From a bacterium (GTDB lineage Bacteria > Patescibacteriota > Minisyncoccia > Phycocordibacterales > UBA1006): a stretch of DNA of 64,000 nt. Location of the stretch: the NCBI GenBank assembly GCA_030433255.1, contig JAUIMI010000003.1:36193-100192 (forward strand), in the 5' to 3' direction. The translations under genes were made by a program, and so were the position numbers. Positions 43,634 to 51,757 of this stretch are shown one piece after another. Position 1 is the stretch's first letter. Each line of letters starts with the position of its first letter. The notes under the pieces were generated by a model. That model had not been told where the DNA came from. It worked only from the letters and a program-made list of their open reading frames with translations, and did no database searches.

Positions 43634-44020
43634 GTGAACGAACGAGAAATGCACCAAGGAAATTGGACATGTTGTGAGTGTAATGGGTCTATTACAGAAC
43701 TACCATTTAATCCACGAAATACAGATGATTTAAAATGTTCTGATTGTATGGCAAAAGGACGACCAGCACGAGAAACCTTTGAGGGAAACTGGTCATGTTC
43801 AAAATGTAATGCTGATATTACAACACTACCATTTAATCCAGAAGACGAATCAAATTTAACTTGTAAATCATGCTATCTTGCTGAAAAAGCACAGCGACGT
43901 CAAAATCGTATGATTGAAGGGGATTGGAAATGTATGGATTGTGGAACCGTTATTACTTCATTACCATTTAATCCACGAGACCCTGAAACAGTTTCGTGTC
44001 GAGATTGTTATCAAAAATAA
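43634..44020 (+). CDS. Triple zinc-ribbon protein
   Basis: The 128-residue protein consists of three tandem repeats of about 44 residues, each of the form G-N/D-W-x-C-x2-C, then IT.LPFNPR/E, then C-x2-C (Cys 13/16, 35/38; 55/58, 77/80; 100/103, 122/125). Each repeat should bind one zinc ion. The start is GTG 43634, with an in-frame ATG five codons later as alternative. Zinc-ribbon arrays of this kind usually bind RNA, ribosomes or polymerase, but no partner is evident. It has an unusually long, structured leader. Confidence 0.75.
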   Translation: MNEREMHQGNWTCCECNGSITELPFNPRNTDDLKCSDCMAKGRPARETFEGNWSCSKCNADITTLPFNPEDESNLTCKSCYLAEKAQRRQNRMIEGDWKCMDCGTVITSLPFNPRDPETVSCRDCYQK

Positions 44021-44026
44021 CAAAAT

Positions 44027-44059
44027 AAAAACTACTAGTATGTGTACTAGTAGTTTTTT
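44027..44059 (+). terminator. Terminator after the zinc-ribbon gene
   Basis: Arms AAAACTACTAGTA/TACTAGTAGTTTT with loop TGTG. Confidence 0.85.
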
Positions 44060-44086
44060 ATTTTCTCTAGTATATTAAGAATTATC

Positions 44087-44641
44087 ATGAAAGAATTCAA
44101 AAAATATTTATTACCACTTTCAATTATTATTCTGACTACTATTTTGATTATATTTTCTCAAGATACATCAAAATCTCTCGATCAAGATAATGAAAAAGAT
44201 ACCACTTCTTCTTTACGTGCATGTTATTTGTATGAAAATATAGATAACAATACACAAGATGATACTGAACAGGTAAAACGCTATAACAGAGAGTATATTG
44301 AATTTACACTTCTTTCTGATCAGAGGGTAAATGGAATTCATAACATATTACCAGCCGAACGTGATGATAATCGTGCAAGTTTTGTTGGGGTTACAGAGGG
44401 AGGATTTGTTAACGTTATCGCCACAGCTCACGCTGAGGGAGAGACATGGCAAGAACAAAGAGTTTATAAAATAACTGATGATAAACTATTTGTTGGGTAT
44501 CAACCTATCTATGTTCCTCAGTATCAAAATGATGCTGGAATTTACATGTATGAAGATATTAATAAACTTGTTTTTGATACTGAAGATTTTTTCCTGAGAA
44601 AAATTCCATGTGAATCTGTTAATATAGAAGACGTATTATAA
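44087..44641 (+). CDS. Membrane-anchored extracytoplasmic protein, unknown
   Basis: The 184-residue protein has an N-terminal membrane segment (about residues 7-24), an Asp/Asn-rich linker, and a soluble domain of mixed strands (EYIEFTLLSDQRVNG, GFVNVIATAHAEGETW, EQRVYKIT). It has two cysteines, one at about residue 45 (RACYLYEN) and one near the C-terminus (IPCESVN), which could form a disulfide. No family is recognised with confidence. Confidence 0.6.
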   Translation: MKEFKKYLLPLSIIILTTILIIFSQDTSKSLDQDNEKDTTSSLRACYLYENIDNNTQDDTEQVKRYNREYIEFTLLSDQRVNGIHNILPAERDDNRASFVGVTEGGFVNVIATAHAEGETWQEQRVYKITDDKLFVGYQPIYVPQYQNDAGIYMYEDINKLVFDTEDFFLRKIPCESVNIEDVL

Positions 44642-44680
44642 AAAGTGAATGGTATTCACTTTTTTTGATAGAATGTAACT

Positions 44681-45196
44681 ATGAAACAACAACAAGAGAT
44701 GTGGATTACAATACTATTTTGTATTTTTCTTATTATATTTAATATCTGGATGATTGGTTTTGGAAAACAACCTTGGGTTATTTCGTCACTCAATATATTT
44801 TTCCATGAAGCTGGGCATTGGATTTTTTCTTTTTTCGGTCGTTTTATATATGTACTCGGTGGAACCTTAGGTGAACTATTAATGCCACTGTTATTTTATG
44901 GATATTTTAATTACCATCAACGAGTACCCGGTCAAGTTTTTTCATTATGGTGGCTAACTACAGCACTCTATGATGTTGCTATTTATATGGCAGATGCTCG
45001 AGCACGTGCTCTACCTCTTATCGGAGGTGATCCTGCTGGTCATGACTGGTGGTATTTGTTACGTACGACCGGTCTTCTTGATTATGATATTTTTCTTTCA
45101 AGAATTGTTATTATTTGCGCACTATCAATTACCGCATATATGGCCGTCTTAACGTATCGATACTACGAATTATCGCAAGGAAAAATAATTTCTTAA
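44681..45196 (+). CDS. Integral membrane protein with M50-type HEAGH motif
   Basis: The 171-residue protein has about four membrane helices. The HEAGH motif (about residues 44-48) lies in a helix, as in site-2 proteases of the M50 group, followed by GGTLGELLMPLLFYGYF. A downstream ALPLIGGDPAGHDWWYLL segment could supply the third metal ligand. Intramembrane proteolysis or a related role is likely; the substrate is unknown. TAGAAT begins exactly 12 bases before the ATG. Confidence 0.7.
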   Translation: MKQQQEMWITILFCIFLIIFNIWMIGFGKQPWVISSLNIFFHEAGHWIFSFFGRFIYVLGGTLGELLMPLLFYGYFNYHQRVPGQVFSLWWLTTALYDVAIYMADARARALPLIGGDPAGHDWWYLLRTTGLLDYDIFLSRIVIICALSITAYMAVLTYRYYELSQGKIIS

Positions 45197-45250
45197 AAAA
45201 GTTGTAATATGCAACTTTTTTGTTTTTGAAAAATATGTACAATAACGCTC

Positions 45251-46705
45251 ATGTCAAACAATGGATCTATATTACGTTTTGAAGACGTTACATTTAAATA
45301 TTCAGCAACTCATACTATTTTAGATGAGGTAAGTTTCTCAATCCGTCGTGGTTCTAAAATTACCCTTATGGGGCAAAATGGTGCAGGAAAATCATCACTA
45401 TTTAAAATGATTATGGGTGGATTAGAATTAACTGATGGCGATATTCATATTGACCATAGATCAACTATTGCTATTGCAAAACAAGTAATTGATCGTGAAT
45501 GTATGGATATGTCACTGCGAGAATATTTTCAAGCTCAATTTTCTGAAACTGTTTATGATATTGACCCACGTATTGATACTGTTTTAGAAATTGTAAATTT
45601 ACAGGCAGACAAAGAAAAACATATCCATGATTTTTCTGGTGGGCAGCAAGCACGAATATTGTTAGCTTCTGCGCTTATTAAAAACCCAGATATCTTGCTA
45701 TTAGATGAACCAACGAATAATTTAGATCATGAGGGAATTAAACATCTTACTGAGTTTTTACAGAATTATAATAAAACGGTTATCGTTATTTCTCATGATG
45801 CTGAATTTTTGAATTCATTTTCCACAGGTGTTTTGTATTTAGATGTACGAACCAAAAAAATAGAGCAATATACAGGTAATTATCATGATGTTGTAGAACA
45901 AATTGGATTGCGCGTGCAAAAAGAAAAACGTAAGAATGCTCAACTTGAAAAATCAATTCAGGAAAAGAAAGATAAAGCAAATTATTTTGCTAAAAAGGGA
46001 GGGCGACTGCGTGCACTTGCTAAACAAATGCGTGAAGATGTTGCTGATTTTGAAGATAATAAGGTTGATGTCAGGAAAGAAGATAAAACTATTCGTAATT
46101 TTATTATCCCTCATCAAAAAGATATCACTGGTGATTTGATGACTATTTCTTCCTATACACGCATGAATACAAAAGGAAAAGAGGAACGTCGAGACACAGA
46201 TATATCCATTCGTAAAAACCATCACCTTCGCATTGTGGGGCCAAACGGGATAGGTAAAACCACCTTACTTAAAAAAATGGCAGAACATGTTGATGAAGGT
46301 ATTTCATTGCATGGTGATGTCCGTATTGGATATTATCGTCAAGACTTTCAAGGGTTAGATTTTGAAAAAACAGTATACGATGAACTTGCATCAGTTATGC
46401 CAATTGAAGATGAACAAAAATTACGTTCAGTGGCTGCTGGGTTTTTGATTGACAAAGAATTGATTTACAAAAAAATCGGAACGTTATCTGAGGGTCAAAA
46501 GGGACTCGTTGCTTTTGCCCAGTTAGTTTTATTGGAACCTGGATTGTTAGTATTAGATGAACCGACAAATCATATTAATTTTCGACACTTACCGATTATT
46601 GCACAAGCGCTGCATGATTATGAAGGGGGAATGATTGTAATTTCTCATGACGAGGAATTTATGGACGATATACGTATTGATGAAATATTTGATTTACAAA
46701 AATAA
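45251..46705 (+). CDS. ABC-F family ATPase
   Basis: The 484-residue soluble protein has two ABC cassettes in one chain. The first shows Walker A GQNGAGKSS, signature FSGGQQARILLA and Walker B LLLDEPTNNLD. The second shows GPNGIGKTT, LSEGQKGLVAFA and LLVLDEPTNH. A linker rich in Lys and Glu joins them (about residues 215-280). There are no membrane segments, so it is an ABC-F factor acting at the ribosome, like Uup/EttA or antibiotic-resistance members; which subgroup is unclear. Confidence 0.9.
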   Translation: MSNNGSILRFEDVTFKYSATHTILDEVSFSIRRGSKITLMGQNGAGKSSLFKMIMGGLELTDGDIHIDHRSTIAIAKQVIDRECMDMSLREYFQAQFSETVYDIDPRIDTVLEIVNLQADKEKHIHDFSGGQQARILLASALIKNPDILLLDEPTNNLDHEGIKHLTEFLQNYNKTVIVISHDAEFLNSFSTGVLYLDVRTKKIEQYTGNYHDVVEQIGLRVQKEKRKNAQLEKSIQEKKDKANYFAKKGGRLRALAKQMREDVADFEDNKVDVRKEDKTIRNFIIPHQKDITGDLMTISSYTRMNTKGKEERRDTDISIRKNHHLRIVGPNGIGKTTLLKKMAEHVDEGISLHGDVRIGYYRQDFQGLDFEKTVYDELASVMPIEDEQKLRSVAAGFLIDKELIYKKIGTLSEGQKGLVAFAQLVLLEPGLLVLDEPTNHINFRHLPIIAQALHDYEGGMIVISHDEEFMDDIRIDEIFDLQK

Positions 46706-46773
46706 AAAGAGTTTTACTCTTTTTATTTTTGTAATATATGATTTAATTTAATAAACTCTAAAAAATAATAATT

Positions 46774-47454
46774 ATGGAAAAATTGCATTCAATATTTTCA
46801 ATTTACGAACATCTATATACTGGGCAAGAAGAGTATTACCATAACTTCAATCATGCTAGATGGACTGTTATACGAGGGTGCGAAGTTTTAGATTCAATAG
46901 GTGCTTCTAAAAAAATGAAAAGAATTTATAGTCACGCCATGTCTGCTCATGATGGAGGGCATTCAAATGGAATTTTTGAAGATGATAAAGATAATGTAAA
47001 AAAAGCCTTGGAAGGTTTTGATATTTATTGCCCTTTTCATAAAAATTCAAATAGTTTTAAAATGGCAAAAACTATTATTTTGGCAACCACTGTACCATAT
47101 TCAAATTTCCCAACTGTTGAAGAAATGACATACTATTCAGATGTTGAGGAAGAATATCTTCTTGATTTACAAATATTAATAGAAGTTGCTCGAGATGTTG
47201 ATCATCTGGGAATTATAGGTATTCGTGATGAATTATTACGTGAACGAGCGTTAATAGGTCTCATGAAAGAATTATTACAAAAAACACCTAAAGAGGTTCT
47301 TTTAAAGAGTGTTGAAAAGGGAACTCATGATTTTTTTAATTCTATTAATTTTTATACTGACTATGCCAAAGATTGGGCTACTGATAACCTTGCTTGTATG
47401 CGAGAATGGCAATTAGGTTTTTCTCAAAAGGCTGTTGAGCTTGCCAGTAAATAA
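46774..47454 (+). CDS. HD-domain-like phosphohydrolase
   Basis: The 226-residue helical protein has a metal-site pattern like the HD superfamily: YHNFNHARW (first His), SAHDGGHSNG (His-Asp pair) and ARDVDHLGI (final Asp) near residue 147. HD proteins hydrolyse nucleotides or phosphodiesters; the substrate is not evident, and there is no RelA-like synthetase domain. It is a single gene with a bidirectional terminator. Confidence 0.7.
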   Translation: MEKLHSIFSIYEHLYTGQEEYYHNFNHARWTVIRGCEVLDSIGASKKMKRIYSHAMSAHDGGHSNGIFEDDKDNVKKALEGFDIYCPFHKNSNSFKMAKTIILATTVPYSNFPTVEEMTYYSDVEEEYLLDLQILIEVARDVDHLGIIGIRDELLRERALIGLMKELLQKTPKEVLLKSVEKGTHDFFNSINFYTDYAKDWATDNLACMREWQLGFSQKAVELASK

Positions 47455-47458
47455 TTTA

Positions 47459-47491
47459 TAAAACCTTATAGTTTTTAAACTATAAGGTTTT
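47459..47491. terminator. Bidirectional terminator
   Basis: Arms AAAACCTTATAGTTT/AAACTATAAGGTTTT between converging genes. Confidence 0.85.
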
Positions 47492-47496
47492 ATTTT

Positions 47497-47979
47497 TTAT
47501 CCACCGAGACAATATTCTTTTTCTAATTCATTAATTAAATCAATTTTATTTTTAAGCATTTCTTTTAATTGGATAATTAAACTTGTCTGTATTATTTCTT
47601 TTTGATTGAACATTTTTAATATTCTTTCAAAATTTTCTTTTTCTTTCTGTATGTTTGTGTAATTTTCATAAAAATAATTGGATCTTTCTTTTTCTTCATT
47701 TTTATAAAAATTATCGATCATTTTCTGTATCCTGTTTCTTTCAAAATATCTCCAAAACAATGAGTAAATAAGGGTTATGATGATTACACAAACAGACGCA
47801 ATCATGAGATATATTAGATTATTCTTTTCAAAAATACTTCCAATAACCCCAAAGACAATAAAACCGAAAAATCCTATCATGTGAGCTCGTAATTTAAGTC
47901 TTTCTATGTCCCAAACTACGCTTAGAATTTCATGCTTATTCTCCGAGAACTTTGACCAATTGATTTTTATTATATTCAT
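47497..47979 (-). CDS. Two-helix membrane protein with coiled coil, unknown
   Basis: The 160-residue protein has an N-terminal amphipathic region, two membrane helices (about residues 34-50 and 55-75) with a short loop between, and a long charged C-terminal coiled coil (FYKNEEKERSNYFYENY onwards) with ISIQL-type heptads. Both termini would be cytoplasmic. The family is not recognised. Confidence 0.6.
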   Translation of the reverse strand: MNIIKINWSKFSENKHEILSVVWDIERLKLRAHMIGFFGFIVFGVIGSIFEKNNLIYLMIASVCVIIITLIYSLFWRYFERNRIQKMIDNFYKNEEKERSNYFYENYTNIQKEKENFERILKMFNQKEIIQTSLIIQLKEMLKNKIDLINELEKEYCLGG

Positions 47980-48079
47980 TTTGTTAGATTTAACTATTTT
48001 TTATATTAAAACATACCCACAATAATTATCAATTATTTTATTAGCGTTTAAAAAAAAATATGGTACGATACTTTTCATT

Positions 48080-49870
48080 ATGGAAATGAGAAATATTGCT
48101 ATTATTGCGCACGTTGACCACGGAAAGACAACACTTACTGATGCTATTTTAGAGCAAACAGGAATGGTTGAACGTGGTGTTTCAATGGATTCAAACGATC
48201 TTGAAAAAGAACGTGGAATTACGATTTATGCAAAAAATACGAGTGTTATGTATAAGGACACTAAAATTAACATTTTAGATACTCCAGGTCACGCAGATTT
48301 TGGATCAGAGGTTGAGCGGGTACTTCGCTCTATTGATTCTGTTCTTTTGATTGTTGATGCAGCTGAAGGTCCAATGCCTCAAACGAAATTTGTATTAAAG
48401 AAATCGCTTGAATTGGGATTAAAACCTATTTTAGTTTTAAATAAAATTGATAAACCAGCAGCTGATGTTGATAAGGCAGAAGAAGACGTTTATGAGTTAT
48501 TTTTAGATCTTGGTGCTGATGATGAGCAATTAAACTTTAAAACAGTCTATGCTATTGGACGAGATGGTGTTGCCGCTCTTTCAATGGACGACGAAATGAA
48601 AGATTTAACTCCACTATTAGATTTAGTACTCGATGAAGTTCCAAATGTAGCTACACCTGAGAGATTAGATGCAGAGCTACAAGGGCAAGTATTCAACTTA
48701 GCCTATGATAATTTTTTGGGGCGAATGGGTATCGCACGAATTTACAAAGGAACAGTGAAAAACGGACAGCATATTTTTCTTAAGGACGGAGAAAAAACTA
48801 TCACTGGTAAAATTGCAAAACTATTTTCGTTTAATGGGTTACAACGTGTTGAAGTTGGTGAAGCTTCAGCTGGAGATATTGTAATGATTGCAGGTCTTCC
48901 AGAGATTTTTATTGGACAAACTATTTTAGCAACTGATTCTAATGATTTGCTGCCTGCAATTTCTGTTGATGAACCAACAATTTCAATGAATATGTTTGTA
49001 AATGATTCACCTTTTTCTGGAAAGGTTGGAAAATATCTAACCTCACGGCAAATTCTAGATCGTTTAGAGAAAGAATTAGAAGTAAATGTTGGATTAAAAA
49101 TTGATACCAGTGAGGGTTCAAAATTTAAAGTATATGGTCGTGGTGAATTACATATTGCTGTATTGATTGAAAACATGCGACGTGAAGGTTTTGAATTAGC
49201 GGTATCTCAACCTGAAGTAATTATCAAAGATATTGACGGTCAAAAACATGAACCGTTTGAGGAGGTAACTATTTTAGTTCCAGAAGAATTTTCAGGAACC
49301 GTTATTGATAAGCTTGGGAAACGAAAGGGAATCATGAATGATATGCAGACTGATAATGGTCAGACTCGTATGATTTTCTCAGTTCCAACACGTGGATTAT
49401 TAGGATATCGAAATGAGTTTATTGTCGATACAAAAGGTGAAGGTATTCTTACTACTACTTTTGAAGATTTTAAACCATATGCTGGTACTATCATGAAAAC
49501 AGAGTATGGTTCAATGATTTCAATGGCTACAGGTAAGGCTCTTGGTTTCTCGTTGGGGAATTTACAAGAACGTGGAACCTTGTATATAGGAGCGGGAACA
49601 GAAGTATATGAAGGAATGGTTGTAGGAAATACAACTAAGGGTGCAGATATGGAAGTAAATCCGACCAAAGGAAAACAATTAACCAATATGCGTGCCTCTG
49701 GTTCAGATGAAACGATTAAAATTACACCGCCATTAGAATTGAGTCTAGAAATGGCAATGGGATTAATGCGCGAGGATGAATATTTAGAAGTAACACCTGA
49801 TGCTATTCGATTACGTAAACAGTACTTAAAAGAATCAGAGCGAGCTCGAAATAAACGTCAAACAAAATAA
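48080..49870 (+). CDS. typA: Translational GTPase TypA/BipA
   Basis: TypA is a ribosome-binding GTPase that helps 50S assembly and stress adaptation. The 596-residue protein has the G1 motif AHVDHGKTTL, switch RGITIYAKNTSV, DTPGHADFG, LNKIDKP, EF-G-like domains, and the TypA-specific C-terminal end LKESERARNKRQTK. Length is normal. It is monocistronic with its own terminator. Confidence 0.96.
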   Translation: MEMRNIAIIAHVDHGKTTLTDAILEQTGMVERGVSMDSNDLEKERGITIYAKNTSVMYKDTKINILDTPGHADFGSEVERVLRSIDSVLLIVDAAEGPMPQTKFVLKKSLELGLKPILVLNKIDKPAADVDKAEEDVYELFLDLGADDEQLNFKTVYAIGRDGVAALSMDDEMKDLTPLLDLVLDEVPNVATPERLDAELQGQVFNLAYDNFLGRMGIARIYKGTVKNGQHIFLKDGEKTITGKIAKLFSFNGLQRVEVGEASAGDIVMIAGLPEIFIGQTILATDSNDLLPAISVDEPTISMNMFVNDSPFSGKVGKYLTSRQILDRLEKELEVNVGLKIDTSEGSKFKVYGRGELHIAVLIENMRREGFELAVSQPEVIIKDIDGQKHEPFEEVTILVPEEFSGTVIDKLGKRKGIMNDMQTDNGQTRMIFSVPTRGLLGYRNEFIVDTKGEGILTTTFEDFKPYAGTIMKTEYGSMISMATGKALGFSLGNLQERGTLYIGAGTEVYEGMVVGNTTKGADMEVNPTKGKQLTNMRASGSDETIKITPPLELSLEMAMGLMREDEYLEVTPDAIRLRKQYLKESERARNKRQTK

Positions 49871-49893
49871 AAAACACCGTATGGTGTTTTTTA
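49868..49893. terminator. Bidirectional terminator after typA
   Basis: Arms AAAACACC/GGTGTTTT with flanking A- and T-tracts. Confidence 0.8.
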
Positions 49894-50622
49894 TTATTGA
49901 GATAGTTTATCTTGGTTTGCAAAGATAGTATCTGCAAAATGCCAAAATCCTTCATTTCCTTCAGATTCTGCAATACACTCAGAAGCAATTGCTGACGGCA
50001 TAGCTTGTGCATGGAATGATAATGGTAGGTGTCGGTATGCCCATGTTAGATTATCATTTTCTTCAACTAATTGTTCCAGTGTTGTGTGAATTCGTGCACA
50101 ATATGGACACTCAAAATCAGAGTATTCAATAATTGTGATTTCTGGGTTTGCTGAACCTTTATAGTGATCTTCTTCTGGGTTAAACGATCGGAATAGTTCT
50201 GTTACTGAATAGTCGAGTGGTGTAATTTCAAATTGATCAAGTACGTCTTGCGAAATTGTTCCTGTTTCATTGAATTGTTGAATCATAAGATTAAAGAATT
50301 CATAAGGGTAAGCTCCTGAAACTGGGATGACTTGTGAGTCAGTAACAACTAAGTTAAATGGTGTACCAATTCCTTGAAGTTGTGCAAATGATGCAATAGC
50401 ATTTGTTTCTGCGATATCTTGATCAATAGCAGTAGTATCATTTTCTGCAATACATTTATCGTATTTTCGTCCGCTTAATCCTGCTTCTTTTGCAACTGAT
50501 TTCATGTATGCTTCTGGACCTTCTACTGATGAAGATGATTGCAATCCTCCGCCAAATAGTGAAACTCCAAGTGCTGCAATTGAAAGTACTATTGCAATAT
50601 TTGATTTCATGTCTGTGTTCAT
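49894..50622 (-). CDS. DsbA-like thiol oxidoreductase with circularly permuted domain
   Basis: The 242-residue protein has an N-terminal membrane or signal segment (residues 6-24). Unlike normal DsbA, the part that usually follows the active site comes first: AYMKSVAKEAGLSGRKYDKC, then IGTPFNLVV with the cis-Pro (about 88) and VSGAYPYEFF. A 40-residue linker follows, then the part that is normally N-terminal: ITIIEYSDFECPYC (active-site CPYC about 172-175), TWAYRHLPLSFHAQA, ASECIAESEG, and the chain ends at FANQDKLSQ, exactly where a normal DsbA continues into the first segment. It probably oxidises secreted proteins outside the membrane. It is divergent from a membrane protein with a CLSC motif. 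Confidence 0.85.
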   Translation of the reverse strand: MNTDMKSNIAIVLSIAALGVSLFGGGLQSSSSVEGPEAYMKSVAKEAGLSGRKYDKCIAENDTTAIDQDIAETNAIASFAQLQGIGTPFNLVVTDSQVIPVSGAYPYEFFNLMIQQFNETGTISQDVLDQFEITPLDYSVTELFRSFNPEEDHYKGSANPEITIIEYSDFECPYCARIHTTLEQLVEENDNLTWAYRHLPLSFHAQAMPSAIASECIAESEGNEGFWHFADTIFANQDKLSQ

Positions 50623-50721
50623 TGTTTTTGTGTTTATCTAATTAATTAAAAATAATAATACCTTGAATTATATCAGAAAGAAAAAACTACGCATATTGTT
50701 AAAAAGAGTTATACTGTTTTT

Positions 50722-51255
50722 ATGTTAACTGTATTTACTTCTATTTTTCGCAAACCTAAGAATATTATTGCGTTATTAATAGGTTCCTTAATTATCTTTT
50801 TTATTTTACGAGTACTACCAATTTATGAAATTTTACATAATTCATATAAAATTCCAGGTATATCGTTTCAACGAAAACAAGAATTATTTTTCGACTACAC
50901 CTTAGGTTCATTTATGGATATACCTATTATTGAACAAGTACTCATAATAAGTCTATCGGTATTTACCGTGATTAATCTTATTCTGTTCATTGTTTTTGCT
51001 CGTCGGCAACGTAAAATCCTTTCTAAGAGAAGTTTTATTGCTAGTGTATCTGGAATGTTTCTCGGATTATTTGGGGTAGGATGTTTATCATGCGGTGCGT
51101 TGATTATGGCCCCCTTATTAACGTTTATTGGGTTTGGGGCTTATTTAGGAAATTTTGCAGAATATGCACTTTGGATATCTATTACTGGTGTACTGTTTGT
51201 TTTATTTTCAATTTTTTATTTATTAAAAAAAATATCAGAACCAATGGTTTGTTAA
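50722..51255 (+). CDS. Membrane protein with GCLSC motif, possible redox partner of the DsbA-like protein
   Basis: The 177-residue protein has four hydrophobic segments (about 15-32, 72-92, 105-138 and 146-168). The third holds GVGCLSCGALIMAP, a CxxC pair within or at the edge of the membrane, as in DsbB/VKOR/CcdA-like thiol carriers, though overall similarity to those is not evident. It ends in a further Cys (PMVC). TATACT begins exactly 12 bases before the ATG. It is divergent from the DsbA-like gene, which is the main argument for a shared thiol function. Confidence 0.6.
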   Translation: MLTVFTSIFRKPKNIIALLIGSLIIFFILRVLPIYEILHNSYKIPGISFQRKQELFFDYTLGSFMDIPIIEQVLIISLSVFTVINLILFIVFARRQRKILSKRSFIASVSGMFLGLFGVGCLSCGALIMAPLLTFIGFGAYLGNFAEYALWISITGVLFVLFSIFYLLKKISEPMVC

Positions 51256-51319
51256 AAAACTATGAAAGTAGTTTTTTTGTTTGCAATATAAACTAATTTA
51301 GTTTATATTATGAACCGTT

Positions 51320-51757
51320 ATGAACATAGATGATGATTATAAAATTCTTCATGTTGTATTTCAAACAACACATATTCTAAAAAATGACTTCAAGAAGTTT
51401 TCGAACCACTTAGGATTAAGTGAAATGGAGGTAAAATTTCTTCTTTCTATCGGAGGAGGAAATAATAAAATTTCTACACTCATATCTTTTTTTAATAAAC
51501 ATAAATCAACTATCACACAAAAGATTAATTCACTTGAAGAGAAAAAATATATCGTTATATCACCTTCCGAGAAAGATAAACGCGAACGCATTATTACCTT
51601 AACAGAGAAAGGAAAACGTTTATATGCTAAGGCTACAGCCATAAAGAAAGAGTATATACAAAAAGTTTTTAGTACCTTTACGAGAAAGGAAAAAAAACAA
51701 TTACTACAGTTATTAGAAAAATTATCACAACACACACATCATGAAAATATTTGTTAA
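51320..51757 (+). CDS. MarR-family transcriptional regulator
   Basis: The 145-residue protein has a winged helix-turn-helix: LSEMEVKFLLSIGG, STITQKINSLEEKKYIVISPSEKDKRERIITLTEKG (recognition helix and wing), flanked by dimerisation helices. MarR proteins are usually repressors released by small ligands. Its last 17 bp overlap the efflux adaptor gene, so it is first in an operon with that adaptor and the RND pump and probably controls it. Confidence 0.88.
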   Translation: MNIDDDYKILHVVFQTTHILKNDFKKFSNHLGLSEMEVKFLLSIGGGNNKISTLISFFNKHKSTITQKINSLEEKKYIVISPSEKDKRERIITLTEKGKRLYAKATAIKKEYIQKVFSTFTRKEKKQLLQLLEKLSQHTHHENIC

